A DNA stretch of 25,465 nt from positions 1-25,465 of the forward strand of contig JAANXI010000010.1 in assembly GCA_018263365.1 (NCBI GenBank). The letters run 5' to 3'. Below the pieces are notes generated by a model. The model was not told the DNA's origin, ran no database searches, and saw nothing but the letters and a program-made list of their open reading frames with translations. Both the position numbers and the translations under genes were made by a program. This document shows, in pieces, positions 8,888 through 16,131 of the stretch (its first letter is position 1; each line of letters starts with the position of its first letter). This DNA comes from Fidelibacterota bacterium. GTDB lineage: Bacteria; Fidelibacterota; JAANXI01.

Positions 8888-8916
8888 TTGACTCATTATA
8901 GGATGCCCGTTATATT
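8888..8916 (+). promoter_or_regulatory. Sigma70-type promoter upstream of the baeRF gene
   Basis: TTGACT (8888-8893) and TATATT (8911-8916) are separated by exactly 17 bases. The same two hexamers with the same spacing occur at 10280-10308 before the motor operon. The start codon at 9031 lies about 108 bases beyond the predicted transcription start. Confidence 0.65.
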
Positions 8917-9030
8917 TCTAAGTGAAGACGTAACTGAACGGGGATGAATTGTTAATCAATCACTCGTCTATTATCCACTTTTTTAGTTGTTTTTCCCAGC
9001 GATTAAATCAAAAAGAAAGGACTGATTGCT

Positions 9031-10188
9031 ATGGTGACAGAGAAGCAACTCGAAGCCATTCTGCAGTATCAACCGGATTCAATACCAATCACCTCGCTGT
9101 ATCTCAGTTTTGATCAGGAGGCGAAAAAGCAGAATCAACATAAAATTGTACTCAAAGATCTTTTCCGATATAAAACAGAAAAATCCTATTTTAAAAACCT
9201 GAGCGAGGAGGCGCAGGAGTCGATCAAACGGGACTTTGAAAAAATCCAAAATTATATTTCTATGGAGTATGACCGGGATGGCGATGCCAAGCAGAGCTTG
9301 GCTATTTTTTCCTGTTCCTCGGAAGACCTCTGGGAAATGCATAGCTTCCAGATGCCGATGGAAACCTCGATGGTCATTAACCCGCATCCGTATCTGCGCC
9401 CCTTTGTGGAAGCGGCCAATCGCCACCGCAATTATGCCATTATCCTGGTCGATCGTGCAAAAGCCCGTATTCTTGAGGTAAAATTAGGCGATGTCGTGGA
9501 GCATCTGCATGTCCACGAACAGGACATGCCGGATCAGGTCAAAGAAGGCGATTTCGGCGGCACGAGCGAACGGCGGATCGAGCGGCACATTAACACGCAT
9601 GTGAGCCGTCATTTAAAGAATATTGCCGAAAAAGCCATGCAGTTACAGCAGGAGCACGATTACAAGTGGGTCTATATCGGCGGCCGCCAGGAGATCATCA
9701 ACGAGTTCGAGGGAATGCTCCACTCGTATGTCAAAGATCGGGTGGAAGATCACATTGTAGTGGAGCCGCACGCTCCGCTCGAGGAAGTGCTCGAAAAAGC
9801 CCGCAAAGTAGAACAGGAGTCCCGTAAAAACTATGAAGATCAGACCCTGAGCCGTCTCAGCGATGAAATCGGCAGCGGGCAGAAGGGCATCAGCGGATTT
9901 CCGGGCACGCTGAATGCCCAGCAGCGCGGACAGATCGATACACTGCTGGTACAGGAAGACTTCTCCACCAAAGGATATTACTGTCCGAACTGCAACTTCC
10001 TTGCTGTGAAAGAGCAGGAAAAATGTCCGCTGGATGACTCCATTCTGCGACGCACACCGGATGTTATCGATAACCTGATCTTTAATGTGTTGAAACAGGG
10101 CGCGTCCGTGGAAATGATTTCCCAGGAGATGGATCGGTTCGATAATGTGGGAGCATTCCTGCGGTTTCCGTTCCAGAAGTCCGAATAA
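9031..10188 (+). CDS. Bacterial archaeo-eukaryotic release factor-like protein (baeRF family)
   Basis: A 385-aa cytoplasmic protein with the three-part layout of eRF1/Pelota-related bacterial proteins. Residues 1-130 form an N-terminal domain; 135-270 are an RNase H-like release-factor domain 2 (YAIILVDRAKARILEVKLG, then GG-containing loop at Gly176-Gly177 with SERRIERHINTHVSRHLKNI following); the C-terminal part has a minimal metal ribbon (Cys318, Cys321, Cys332 and Asp335). In true release factors the loop carries GGQ; here it reads GGTS, so classical peptidyl-tRNA hydrolysis is doubtful. Ribosome rescue or a ribosome-associated role is inferred from the family. GAAAGGA at 9015-9021 precedes the ATG. 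It has its own promoter and stands between the HU fusion and the motor operon. The exact baeRF subfamily (perhaps family 10) is not certain. Confidence 0.8.
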   Translation: MVTEKQLEAILQYQPDSIPITSLYLSFDQEAKKQNQHKIVLKDLFRYKTEKSYFKNLSEEAQESIKRDFEKIQNYISMEYDRDGDAKQSLAIFSCSSEDLWEMHSFQMPMETSMVINPHPYLRPFVEAANRHRNYAIILVDRAKARILEVKLGDVVEHLHVHEQDMPDQVKEGDFGGTSERRIERHINTHVSRHLKNIAEKAMQLQQEHDYKWVYIGGRQEIINEFEGMLHSYVKDRVEDHIVVEPHAPLEEVLEKARKVEQESRKNYEDQTLSRLSDEIGSGQKGISGFPGTLNAQQRGQIDTLLVQEDFSTKGYYCPNCNFLAVKEQEKCPLDDSILRRTPDVIDNLIFNVLKQGASVEMISQEMDRFDNVGAFLRFPFQKSE

Positions 10189-10279
10189 GGCAGCTCAAAC
10201 GGGTAATTGGTTACCTGCGATCACTTAAACTAATTTTTAAGGTCATTCGGGTAACCTGCTAAAATTGTTGAATTCCCGC

Positions 10280-10308
10280 TTGACTTACCCAAGGGGGGAG
10301 ACTATATT
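10280..10308 (+). promoter_or_regulatory. Sigma70-type promoter of the rotor-stator operon
   Basis: TTGACT at 10280-10285 and TATATT at 10303-10308 are 17 bases apart, with a G6 run inside the spacer (10293-10298). Transcription would start near 10315, leaving a leader of about 100 bases before the first gene at 10414. No other good promoter is seen between the following eight genes, whose gaps are at most 18 bp. Upstream, at 10209-10260, there are two near-copies of GGT(T/A)ACCTGC that could be an operator; this last point is speculative. Confidence 0.7.
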
Positions 10309-10413
10309 TTTTCCAAGCAAAATAATTATCCGGATTTGTGTTCTGCTTATCCGGATGCCTCGTACGCCACAAATTTTGGGATCGCCTCAACTTACGTATA
10401 AGGATTTAAACAT

Positions 10414-11367
10414 ATGATCCGATGGCTTCCGCACGTGCTCCTGGGGGTGTTTTTGCTCGTGGGATGCAGTCAGATTAAAGGGATTTTTACGCTTCGTGAC
10501 TCTCAGGATTCCGCACCGCAACAGACCCAGACCCAACCAGCCGGGCAATCGGGATCCTCTGCCGTTCGATCGGATACGACGGCAGCGCGTCAAACGCAAC
10601 CAAGTTCCGGCAAAATCCGGGATTTGGAAATGCAAGTGGACGAACTGAACTTCCAGATAAAAAAACAGCGCGCCGAAGTGGATTACGTCAAAAATCAACT
10701 GGATGAGTTGCAGGCCAAAAGCGAGATTTGGCTGAATCCGCTCTCTGTGTACGACAAAGAAGTTGTACTGAACAACGGTACAACCCTCTATGGGAAAATT
10801 GTTGCTCAGGATGAACAGAGTATTAAGGTTGAGACGCTTATCGGCTACTTAACCCTGACCCGGCAATCCATTGTGCGCATTGTGGATAACGAAGCAGCGC
10901 AATTCCAGCGCAAGGAGGAGCGGGTGACTGAAGGTGGAGAATCTGCTCCGCAAAAGAAAAAGTCTGCGACAAAGCGGACGACAGATTCTCCCGTAGAGGA
11001 GATGGCCACAACCGCTGAAAAGGCGCCAAAGGGAACTGCCCGGAGCGCTAATTGCGTGTTGGTTGGCGGCATCAAAGAGCGGTCAGATGCTTCCGGTAAT
11101 CATATATTTACCGGCTCCGTAAAAAATACCGGTGAGCGGCGGGCGGATTTTGTCAAAATCCATTTTCAGTTCCGGCAGAACTGGAGCGGGGATACGAAAT
11201 CGCTCACGGCGTTTGTGGACGGAGCGCGCCACACCTTTAAATCCGGGGTGACCAGTGACGCCACGTTGCCGCCTGGGGGGCTTGGACAATTTGAGTTGTA
11301 CGTAACCAAATCTTTTGGAAACTATATCGGGTACTCGTATTCGATAGATTGGGAAGAATATGAATAA
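10414..11367 (+). CDS. Outer-membrane lipoprotein with coiled coil, SH3-like and FxLYD-like domains
   Basis: A 317-aa lipoprotein: signal peptide with lipobox LLVGC (Cys18) and Ser at +2, which favours outer-membrane sorting. A low-complexity Gln/Ser/Thr linker (25-65) leads to a short coiled coil (68-105). A small beta domain follows (about 110-150, VVLNNGTTLYGKIVAQDEQS and following) that resembles Sm/SH3-like folds. After a second linker the C-terminus (about 210-317) resembles FxLYD immunoglobulin-like domains (FTGSVKNTGERRADFVKIHF). No catalytic motif is visible, so a structural or binding role is likely. AAGGA lies 9 bases before the ATG. It opens the operon that ends with FliG and overlaps the next gene by 8 bp. 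Confidence 0.85.
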   Translation: MIRWLPHVLLGVFLLVGCSQIKGIFTLRDSQDSAPQQTQTQPAGQSGSSAVRSDTTAARQTQPSSGKIRDLEMQVDELNFQIKKQRAEVDYVKNQLDELQAKSEIWLNPLSVYDKEVVLNNGTTLYGKIVAQDEQSIKVETLIGYLTLTRQSIVRIVDNEAAQFQRKEERVTEGGESAPQKKKSATKRTTDSPVEEMATTAEKAPKGTARSANCVLVGGIKERSDASGNHIFTGSVKNTGERRADFVKIHFQFRQNWSGDTKSLTAFVDGARHTFKSGVTSDATLPPGGLGQFELYVTKSFGNYIGYSYSIDWEEYE

Positions 11368-12220
11368 GATGTACGGTAGATTGATTGGAATAAGTCTGCT
11401 TGCGTTGATTGTCGGATGCAGCGGATCAAAAGAGAGCTCCGAAATCACGCCGGAAATGGCGGAAGCGCCGCCGGACACGACCCAGTCCAGGCAGGAGGTA
11501 CTGGAAAAAAAGCGGGTCAACGTCTTGGAAATGCAGACCAAAATCGACATCCTGCACGACGAAATCGGAAACCTGAAACGGGAAATAAGCCGATTGAAAG
11601 ATGAGAATAAATCTCTGCAAAACCGGTTGCGGGAACAGGTCAGTGAAGGCCAGGTCACCGTCAACGGACAGAAAGAGCCGGTCGAAATTGACAGTATGTC
11701 CGATACCTACCGGGAGCTGCTGATCACCCAAAATCTGCAGGCCGCGGAAAATGCCGCAATTGCTGCGGATATCCGGCGGGCCGATACGCTGTATAATTCC
11801 AAAGATTTAACCGGCATGTTAGATCCGATTGACGATGACGAATACCGGGAACGGTATAACGAGGCGCTGAGCGAATACTTCCAAAAAAATTATTACCGTT
11901 CGATTGCGGAGTTCCAGACGTTGCTTATTATCGATAAGGGGAATGAATACGCCGATAACGCCCAGTATTGGATCGGCGAAAGCTATTATTCCATGGGCGA
12001 TTATTCCAAGGCGGTTACAGAGTTTGAGCGGGTCCTCGATTTTGAAAGATCGAACAAAAAAGACCATGCACAATTCAAGATCGCCCTGTGCCAGCTGAAG
12101 CTGGGAAACCGGGCGGCAGCACGCAATGCGTTCGATACACTGAAAGAGGAATATCCGAACAGCGAATTACTGGCCAGGGTAACGGAATATATGGGGGATC
12201 CTTCCTACAATGTGCAATAA
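11360..12220 (+). CDS. YbgF/CpoB-like TPR lipoprotein
   Basis: A 286-aa lipoprotein with lipobox LIVGC (Cys20) and Ser at +2, so probably attached to the inner face of the outer membrane. Residues 45-95 form a coiled coil (EMQTKIDILHDEIGNLKREI and following), as in the trimerising N-terminus of YbgF/CpoB. The C-terminal 165-280 are TPRs with the YbgF-like signature ADNAQYWIGESYYSMGDYSK. In other bacteria CpoB coordinates Tol-Pal energy use with peptidoglycan synthesis; here the adjacent energy module is MotAB, so an analogous adaptor role is inferred. It overlaps the preceding gene by 8 bp and the next by 11 bp. ATG 11369 is an alternative start just after the upstream stop. Confidence 0.88.
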   Translation: MNKMYGRLIGISLLALIVGCSGSKESSEITPEMAEAPPDTTQSRQEVLEKKRVNVLEMQTKIDILHDEIGNLKREISRLKDENKSLQNRLREQVSEGQVTVNGQKEPVEIDSMSDTYRELLITQNLQAAENAAIAADIRRADTLYNSKDLTGMLDPIDDDEYRERYNEALSEYFQKNYYRSIAEFQTLLIIDKGNEYADNAQYWIGESYYSMGDYSKAVTEFERVLDFERSNKKDHAQFKIALCQLKLGNRAAARNAFDTLKEEYPNSELLARVTEYMGDPSYNVQ

Positions 12221-13268
12221 ACTGTTGGCAGTGGTGCTTGTCGGTGGAATACTTGGTTCGGCGGCACAGGCCATAGCACAGGACACCTTGGCAACAACGC
12301 CGGATTCGGCGCAGCAGTCGCACTCCGTAGATTCCAGCGCGGTGGAGAATAAGTTTAAGATGTATGACCTGGGTATTCAGGTTGATCCCACCGAAGAGGA
12401 AAAAGAAGAAGCTTCGAAGCAGCTGGAGGAGATGGCGACCCAGAACGCAAAAACACTAGCACAACAGGAAAAAGCCAGGGCCAAAACACGAATCGACTCA
12501 TTGATGCAGGCTGAAAAAGCCGCGGCTGATTCTGCTTCGATTGCCGATGCACAGGATACGAGCAGGAAAGAAATCGCCGACACGACGGAAGCGCCAAAAA
12601 TGGTTGCCGCCGATACAGTTCGCCGGACACCTGTGACAACCGATAGCCTCGTTACGCTGGCGGAATTGCAGGGGCACCTGAAGGCGTTGCGGATGAAGTA
12701 TCAGCAGGAGATCAGTGAACTGCGGGATCGCAATCTCCAGCTGAGCCGTAAGATTGAATATTTGCAGGGAGAGATCCGGAGAATGGAAGAAACGATAAGT
12801 TCCCCGGAGAGTCCAGAGCAACCGCCGAAATCATTGCAAGCTCAGACCCAGCCGGGCCAAAGAAAAATACCGCCGAAGGAAACCCACCTTGAAAAGGAAT
12901 ACCTGCTGGGAGTGCGAAGTTACTACGCCAGCAATTTTGCCGGGGCGCTGGGGAAGTTTCAGCGGGTGGTCGAGAACGCTGCGGATAAGCAATTAGCGGC
13001 GAACGCCCAGTACTGGATTGGCGAGTCTTACTATCAACTGGGAAATTTTTCGCAAGCAATTCAGGAAATGGATCAATACATTAATGAATTTCAGGCCACC
13101 AAACAGCGGAAGGACGCGCTGGTCATTATGGGACTGGCGCATAAACGACTGGGACAACTGGAGCAGGCGTTGCATTATTTTGAACGAGTCGTTAAAGATT
13201 ACCCGGAGAGCGAATATGCCCGGATTGCCAAGAGCGAAGTGAAAAAACTGCGATATCTGACATCTTAG
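12210..13268 (+). CDS. Periplasmic coiled-coil and YbgF-like TPR protein
   Basis: A 352-aa exported protein. The N-terminus (KLLAVVLVGGILGSAAQAIA then QD) is a signal peptide with a likely signal peptidase I site around residue 23; there is no lipobox. Two charged helical regions follow (about 50-115 and 145-200, the second a clear coiled coil with LRDRNLQLSRKIEYLQGEIR). TPRs occupy about 230-350 and carry NAQYWIGESYYQLGNFSQ, the same signature as the upstream lipoprotein and the HU fusion at 7561-8850. It overlaps the preceding gene by 11 bp, implying translational coupling and similar amounts of the two proteins. Its partner and function are unknown; a periplasmic scaffold or adaptor for the motor is inferred from the operon. 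Confidence 0.87.
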   Translation: MCNKLLAVVLVGGILGSAAQAIAQDTLATTPDSAQQSHSVDSSAVENKFKMYDLGIQVDPTEEEKEEASKQLEEMATQNAKTLAQQEKARAKTRIDSLMQAEKAAADSASIADAQDTSRKEIADTTEAPKMVAADTVRRTPVTTDSLVTLAELQGHLKALRMKYQQEISELRDRNLQLSRKIEYLQGEIRRMEETISSPESPEQPPKSLQAQTQPGQRKIPPKETHLEKEYLLGVRSYYASNFAGALGKFQRVVENAADKQLAANAQYWIGESYYQLGNFSQAIQEMDQYINEFQATKQRKDALVIMGLAHKRLGQLEQALHYFERVVKDYPESEYARIAKSEVKKLRYLTS

Positions 13269-13286
13269 ATAACAGAGTTTGTACGT

Positions 13287-14618
13287 ATGAAATACGCTAA
13301 ACGACTGACATCGCTGGTATTACTTGGGATGCTCTTAACCGGAGGTACATTGTTCGGAGCATCCGGGGTGCCGTTCACCAAGCCGGGTTTTATGATGAAC
13401 GTGCCAACATCCTCGCTCCATCGGGCGCCGTATCTCTTCCGCGCCGGATTTGTGGGATCCATGTATCAGTTCGCGCCGGGATTCGAGTCGGATAAGGGAA
13501 TTTACTTAGATACGGAACTGGCCAACGCGTTCGCAATAGGATTTTCCTCCATTAAAGGCGTGGACGCCAACTCGCCTGTTCGATACGGGCTGCACTTTAA
13601 AAAGCGCGTGTTTTCCTACGAGGAAATATCCATCTCTGCCGGCCTGTACAACGTGGTTTTCCAGAGCGATACGGGCACGAATACGTTGGCATTGCAACAG
13701 CACGATGTTTCTTTGTTTGCGGTGATTTCCAATGAGAAGGAAATGGATGATTTTATGCTGAACACCTATATGGGGTTTGGCACCGGGATGCTGGCAGCGA
13801 ATTTCCAGAGCAGCGATACCACCAATGCCGCAGGTGTGTTTGCTGGATTCCGGATGAAGTCAGAACTGTTGCGGCACAACGGGGGAGTGGATTTTATCGG
13901 CGAATACGACGGCGGCGGATTGAATATTGGCGTTCGGATACCATTTACGGAAAATTATAACGTGAATTTCGGGATTCTCCGGATCGATAATTTACCAAAA
14001 TTCGGCACCAACTCCGCGCGGCGTCCCGGATTTGTGCTGGGCATGGAAATGACGATTCCACGGTACACGGATTTCGGGAAAAAGGCGCCAAAGGGGCTGT
14101 TCGGCGCCGATAAAGACCTGGCAGCAATGCAGGAACATTATGAGGCGAAAATCGACTCGATTATTTTGGCCAAGGATCGGCAGATTACCCTGCTCCGCGA
14201 TTCGCTGCAGGTGACCATGTCCGAGATTAACCGGCTGCGGAACGAAGTCGCCATGTTGCAGCAGCAGACGGCAGTATTGAAAGATTCTATCCAGCGGGTT
14301 AAACTGGAAAAACACGTGACTGAGCAGAATATCAATCTGGCGCTGAAACATCTGTCCCGTTCCCTGCGGTATTTTTACGCCGGGAATTACAAAGAAGCAC
14401 TGCAGGAAGTGGATATTGCCATCGAACTGAACGATAACCTGGCGCTGGCGTATGCTCGTCGCGGCTCCATTTATTATAAACTCGGAGACATTGATCGTGC
14501 GACCATCAACTGGAATCTGGCATTGCAAATCGATCCGGAATATGATGACGTGCGCAATATTTTGCGGGCGTTAACGGAAAATCGACTGCAAACCACATCA
14601 ACTCTAAACAGAAACTGA
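13287..14618 (+). CDS. Outer-membrane beta-barrel-like protein with coiled coil and TPR tail
   Basis: A 443-aa exported protein with an unusual three-part layout. The signal peptide is residues 1-25 (LVLLGMLLTGGTLFGASG). Residues 28-270 are rich in alternating beta strands with aromatic and glycine residues, as in small outer-membrane barrels; I do not recognise the family. Residues 285-345 are a coiled coil (DRQITLLRDSLQVTMSEINR and following), and residues 350-435 are TPRs (FYAGNYKEALQEVDIAIELN and following). A barrel followed by a periplasmic rod and a protein-binding repeat would link the outer membrane to inner-membrane machinery. It lies 18 bp after the YbgF-like gene and 7 bp before motA. 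The ribosome binding site is weak, so coupling to upstream genes is likely. Confidence 0.8.
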   Translation: MKYAKRLTSLVLLGMLLTGGTLFGASGVPFTKPGFMMNVPTSSLHRAPYLFRAGFVGSMYQFAPGFESDKGIYLDTELANAFAIGFSSIKGVDANSPVRYGLHFKKRVFSYEEISISAGLYNVVFQSDTGTNTLALQQHDVSLFAVISNEKEMDDFMLNTYMGFGTGMLAANFQSSDTTNAAGVFAGFRMKSELLRHNGGVDFIGEYDGGGLNIGVRIPFTENYNVNFGILRIDNLPKFGTNSARRPGFVLGMEMTIPRYTDFGKKAPKGLFGADKDLAAMQEHYEAKIDSIILAKDRQITLLRDSLQVTMSEINRLRNEVAMLQQQTAVLKDSIQRVKLEKHVTEQNINLALKHLSRSLRYFYAGNYKEALQEVDIAIELNDNLALAYARRGSIYYKLGDIDRATINWNLALQIDPEYDDVRNILRALTENRLQTTSTLNRN

Positions 14619-14625
14619 TACATTT

Positions 14626-15426
14626 ATGGATATAGCGACATTACTAGGACTGTTATCCGGATTAGGGCTTATCGGCTGGGCCATCGTGAGCCAGGCCGGC
14701 GACCAGGCAGTCAATATGTTTTTAAATCTGCAGGGAATTGCGATTGTCCTTGGCGGGACCATCGCAGCAACTATGCTTTCCTTTCCGTTGAAGGAAGTGA
14801 TGAGAATCTTTGGAATTATGGGGGTGGTGTTTAAAAAAGAGCGGGAAAGCATGGCGCCCTTTATCGACGAAATCGTAGAGCTGGCCGGAACGGCACGGCA
14901 GAGCATGAAGCAGCTGGAAGACTCAGTGCAAAATGTCTCGCATCCGTTTTTGCAAGATGGCATGCAAATGGTGGTGGACGGATATAATGAACCGGAGTTG
15001 CGGGATATCATGCGCACCCGGATCGAAAACCGGGCGAAGCGCGAGCGGGGTGAGGCCAATGTGCTCAAAACCATGGGTAAATTTTCACCGGCGTTTGGAA
15101 TGATCGGAACGCTCATTGGGTTGGTATACATGTTGTTTTCCATGGGACAAGGCGGCGCAACTGCTGATGCCGCAGGTGAGTTGGCCGCAGGTATGTCAAC
15201 TGCACTCATTACAACCTTTTATGGCGTGCTGCTCGCCAACTTGATTTTTAATCCGTTGTCAGAAAAATTTGAAAGCCGGATTCGAAAGGAAAATACGGTG
15301 CAATTGATGTTAATCGAAGGGACCGTGCAGGTGCTCCAGCGGAAACACCCGTTGATCGTTCGGGAAAAACTGAACTCCTTTATCCCGCCCAGGGAATGGA
15401 AAAAGCCTGGTGAGGACAACGAATAA
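14626..15426 (+). CDS. motA: MotA family stator protein
   Basis: A 266-aa inner-membrane ion-channel subunit. In flagellar motors five MotA surround two MotB and convert ion flow into rotation against FliG. Four transmembrane helices are visible (about 3-22, 34-53, 150-171, 190-209). In the cytoplasmic loop the residues that contact FliG appear conserved: Arg91 and Glu98 match E. coli Arg90/Glu98. The functional prolines are Pro155 (FSPAFGMIGTLIGL) and Pro210 (LIFNPL). Length is a little short of E. coli MotA (295 aa) and close to PomA/MotP-type proteins. Ion choice cannot be read safely. It is followed 10 bp later by motB. A TolQ/ExbB identity is rejected because four helices and the MotA-type loop are present. 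Confidence 0.93.
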   Translation: MDIATLLGLLSGLGLIGWAIVSQAGDQAVNMFLNLQGIAIVLGGTIAATMLSFPLKEVMRIFGIMGVVFKKERESMAPFIDEIVELAGTARQSMKQLEDSVQNVSHPFLQDGMQMVVDGYNEPELRDIMRTRIENRAKRERGEANVLKTMGKFSPAFGMIGTLIGLVYMLFSMGQGGATADAAGELAAGMSTALITTFYGVLLANLIFNPLSEKFESRIRKENTVQLMLIEGTVQVLQRKHPLIVREKLNSFIPPREWKKPGEDNE

Positions 15427-15436
15427 CGGTTGAATT

Positions 15437-16117
15437 ATGGAAGAATCACAGGTAAAGAATTATAACGTATCGGACCTCGACGGTGACGGCGAAGAAGGAG
15501 ACGACGAACCGTGGCTCATGACCTACGGAGACATGATGACGTTGCTGCTGACCTTCTTTATCCTGTTGTTCGCCATGTCCTCCATCGATCCGGTAAAACT
15601 GGAGCAGTTCGTGGACGGCGTGGGGGGGCATCTGGGCATGTCAGAAACCCGGACCCAACGGGCAACAAGCCTTGCCGATCTGTATGAAGCCATGAATGAG
15701 ATCGTTCAGGAAGAAAACCTGCAGGACGTGGTGAATGTGGAGAGCGGCCGGACCGGCGTAAAGATGAATATCCCCAGCGAATTGACATTTAATACAGGAG
15801 CCGCCCTGCTTACTGACGAGTTGAAACCGTTCTTGCGGAAACTTGTGCCAAAGATTAAAGGCAGCGTGTTTCCGGTAGCCGTCATTGGACACACGGATTC
15901 TGATCCGATCAGCACGGCGCAATTTCCGTCGAACTGGGAATTATCGGCAGCACGGTCTTCATCTGTTGCCCGTTTCTTTATTGATGAAGGAGTTGCTCCC
16001 AATCGGCTTATTGCTATTGGAAGAGCAGATACCGAACCATTGGTCCCAAATACCACCGCGGAAAACAAGGCCAAAAACCGGCGGGTTGAACTGAAATTTT
16101 TAACTGAGAGCTTGTAA
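15437..16117 (+). CDS. motB: MotB family stator protein with OmpA-like peptidoglycan-binding domain
   Basis: A 226-aa stator subunit. After an acidic N-terminus comes the single transmembrane helix with the ion-binding aspartate, Asp32 (WLMTYGDMMTLLLTFFILLF). A short helical linker (51-100) precedes an OmpA/MotB domain (105-224). Its peptidoglycan-contact motif is GHTDSDPI (His152-Thr153-Asp154), and NWELSAAR (Arg173) follows. The whole protein is ~80 residues shorter than E. coli MotB, mainly in the linker, which suggests the anchor sits close to the membrane. Both the ion site and the wall-anchoring site are intact, so a working, wall-anchored stator is expected. It ends with TAATAA just before the strong ribosome binding site of the FliF-like gene. 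Confidence 0.94.
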   Translation: MEESQVKNYNVSDLDGDGEEGDDEPWLMTYGDMMTLLLTFFILLFAMSSIDPVKLEQFVDGVGGHLGMSETRTQRATSLADLYEAMNEIVQEENLQDVVNVESGRTGVKMNIPSELTFNTGAALLTDELKPFLRKLVPKIKGSVFPVAVIGHTDSDPISTAQFPSNWELSAARSSSVARFFIDEGVAPNRLIAIGRADTEPLVPNTTAENKAKNRRVELKFLTESL

Positions 16118-16131
16118 TAAAGGAGATAACC

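Noticed and set aside
10414..16117. Tol-Pal (TolQ-TolR-TolA-TolB-Pal-CpoB) operon, suggested by the CpoB-like proteins.
   Set aside because: The ion-channel proteins have MotA's four helices and MotB's OmpA-like domain; TolA, TolB propeller and Pal are absent.
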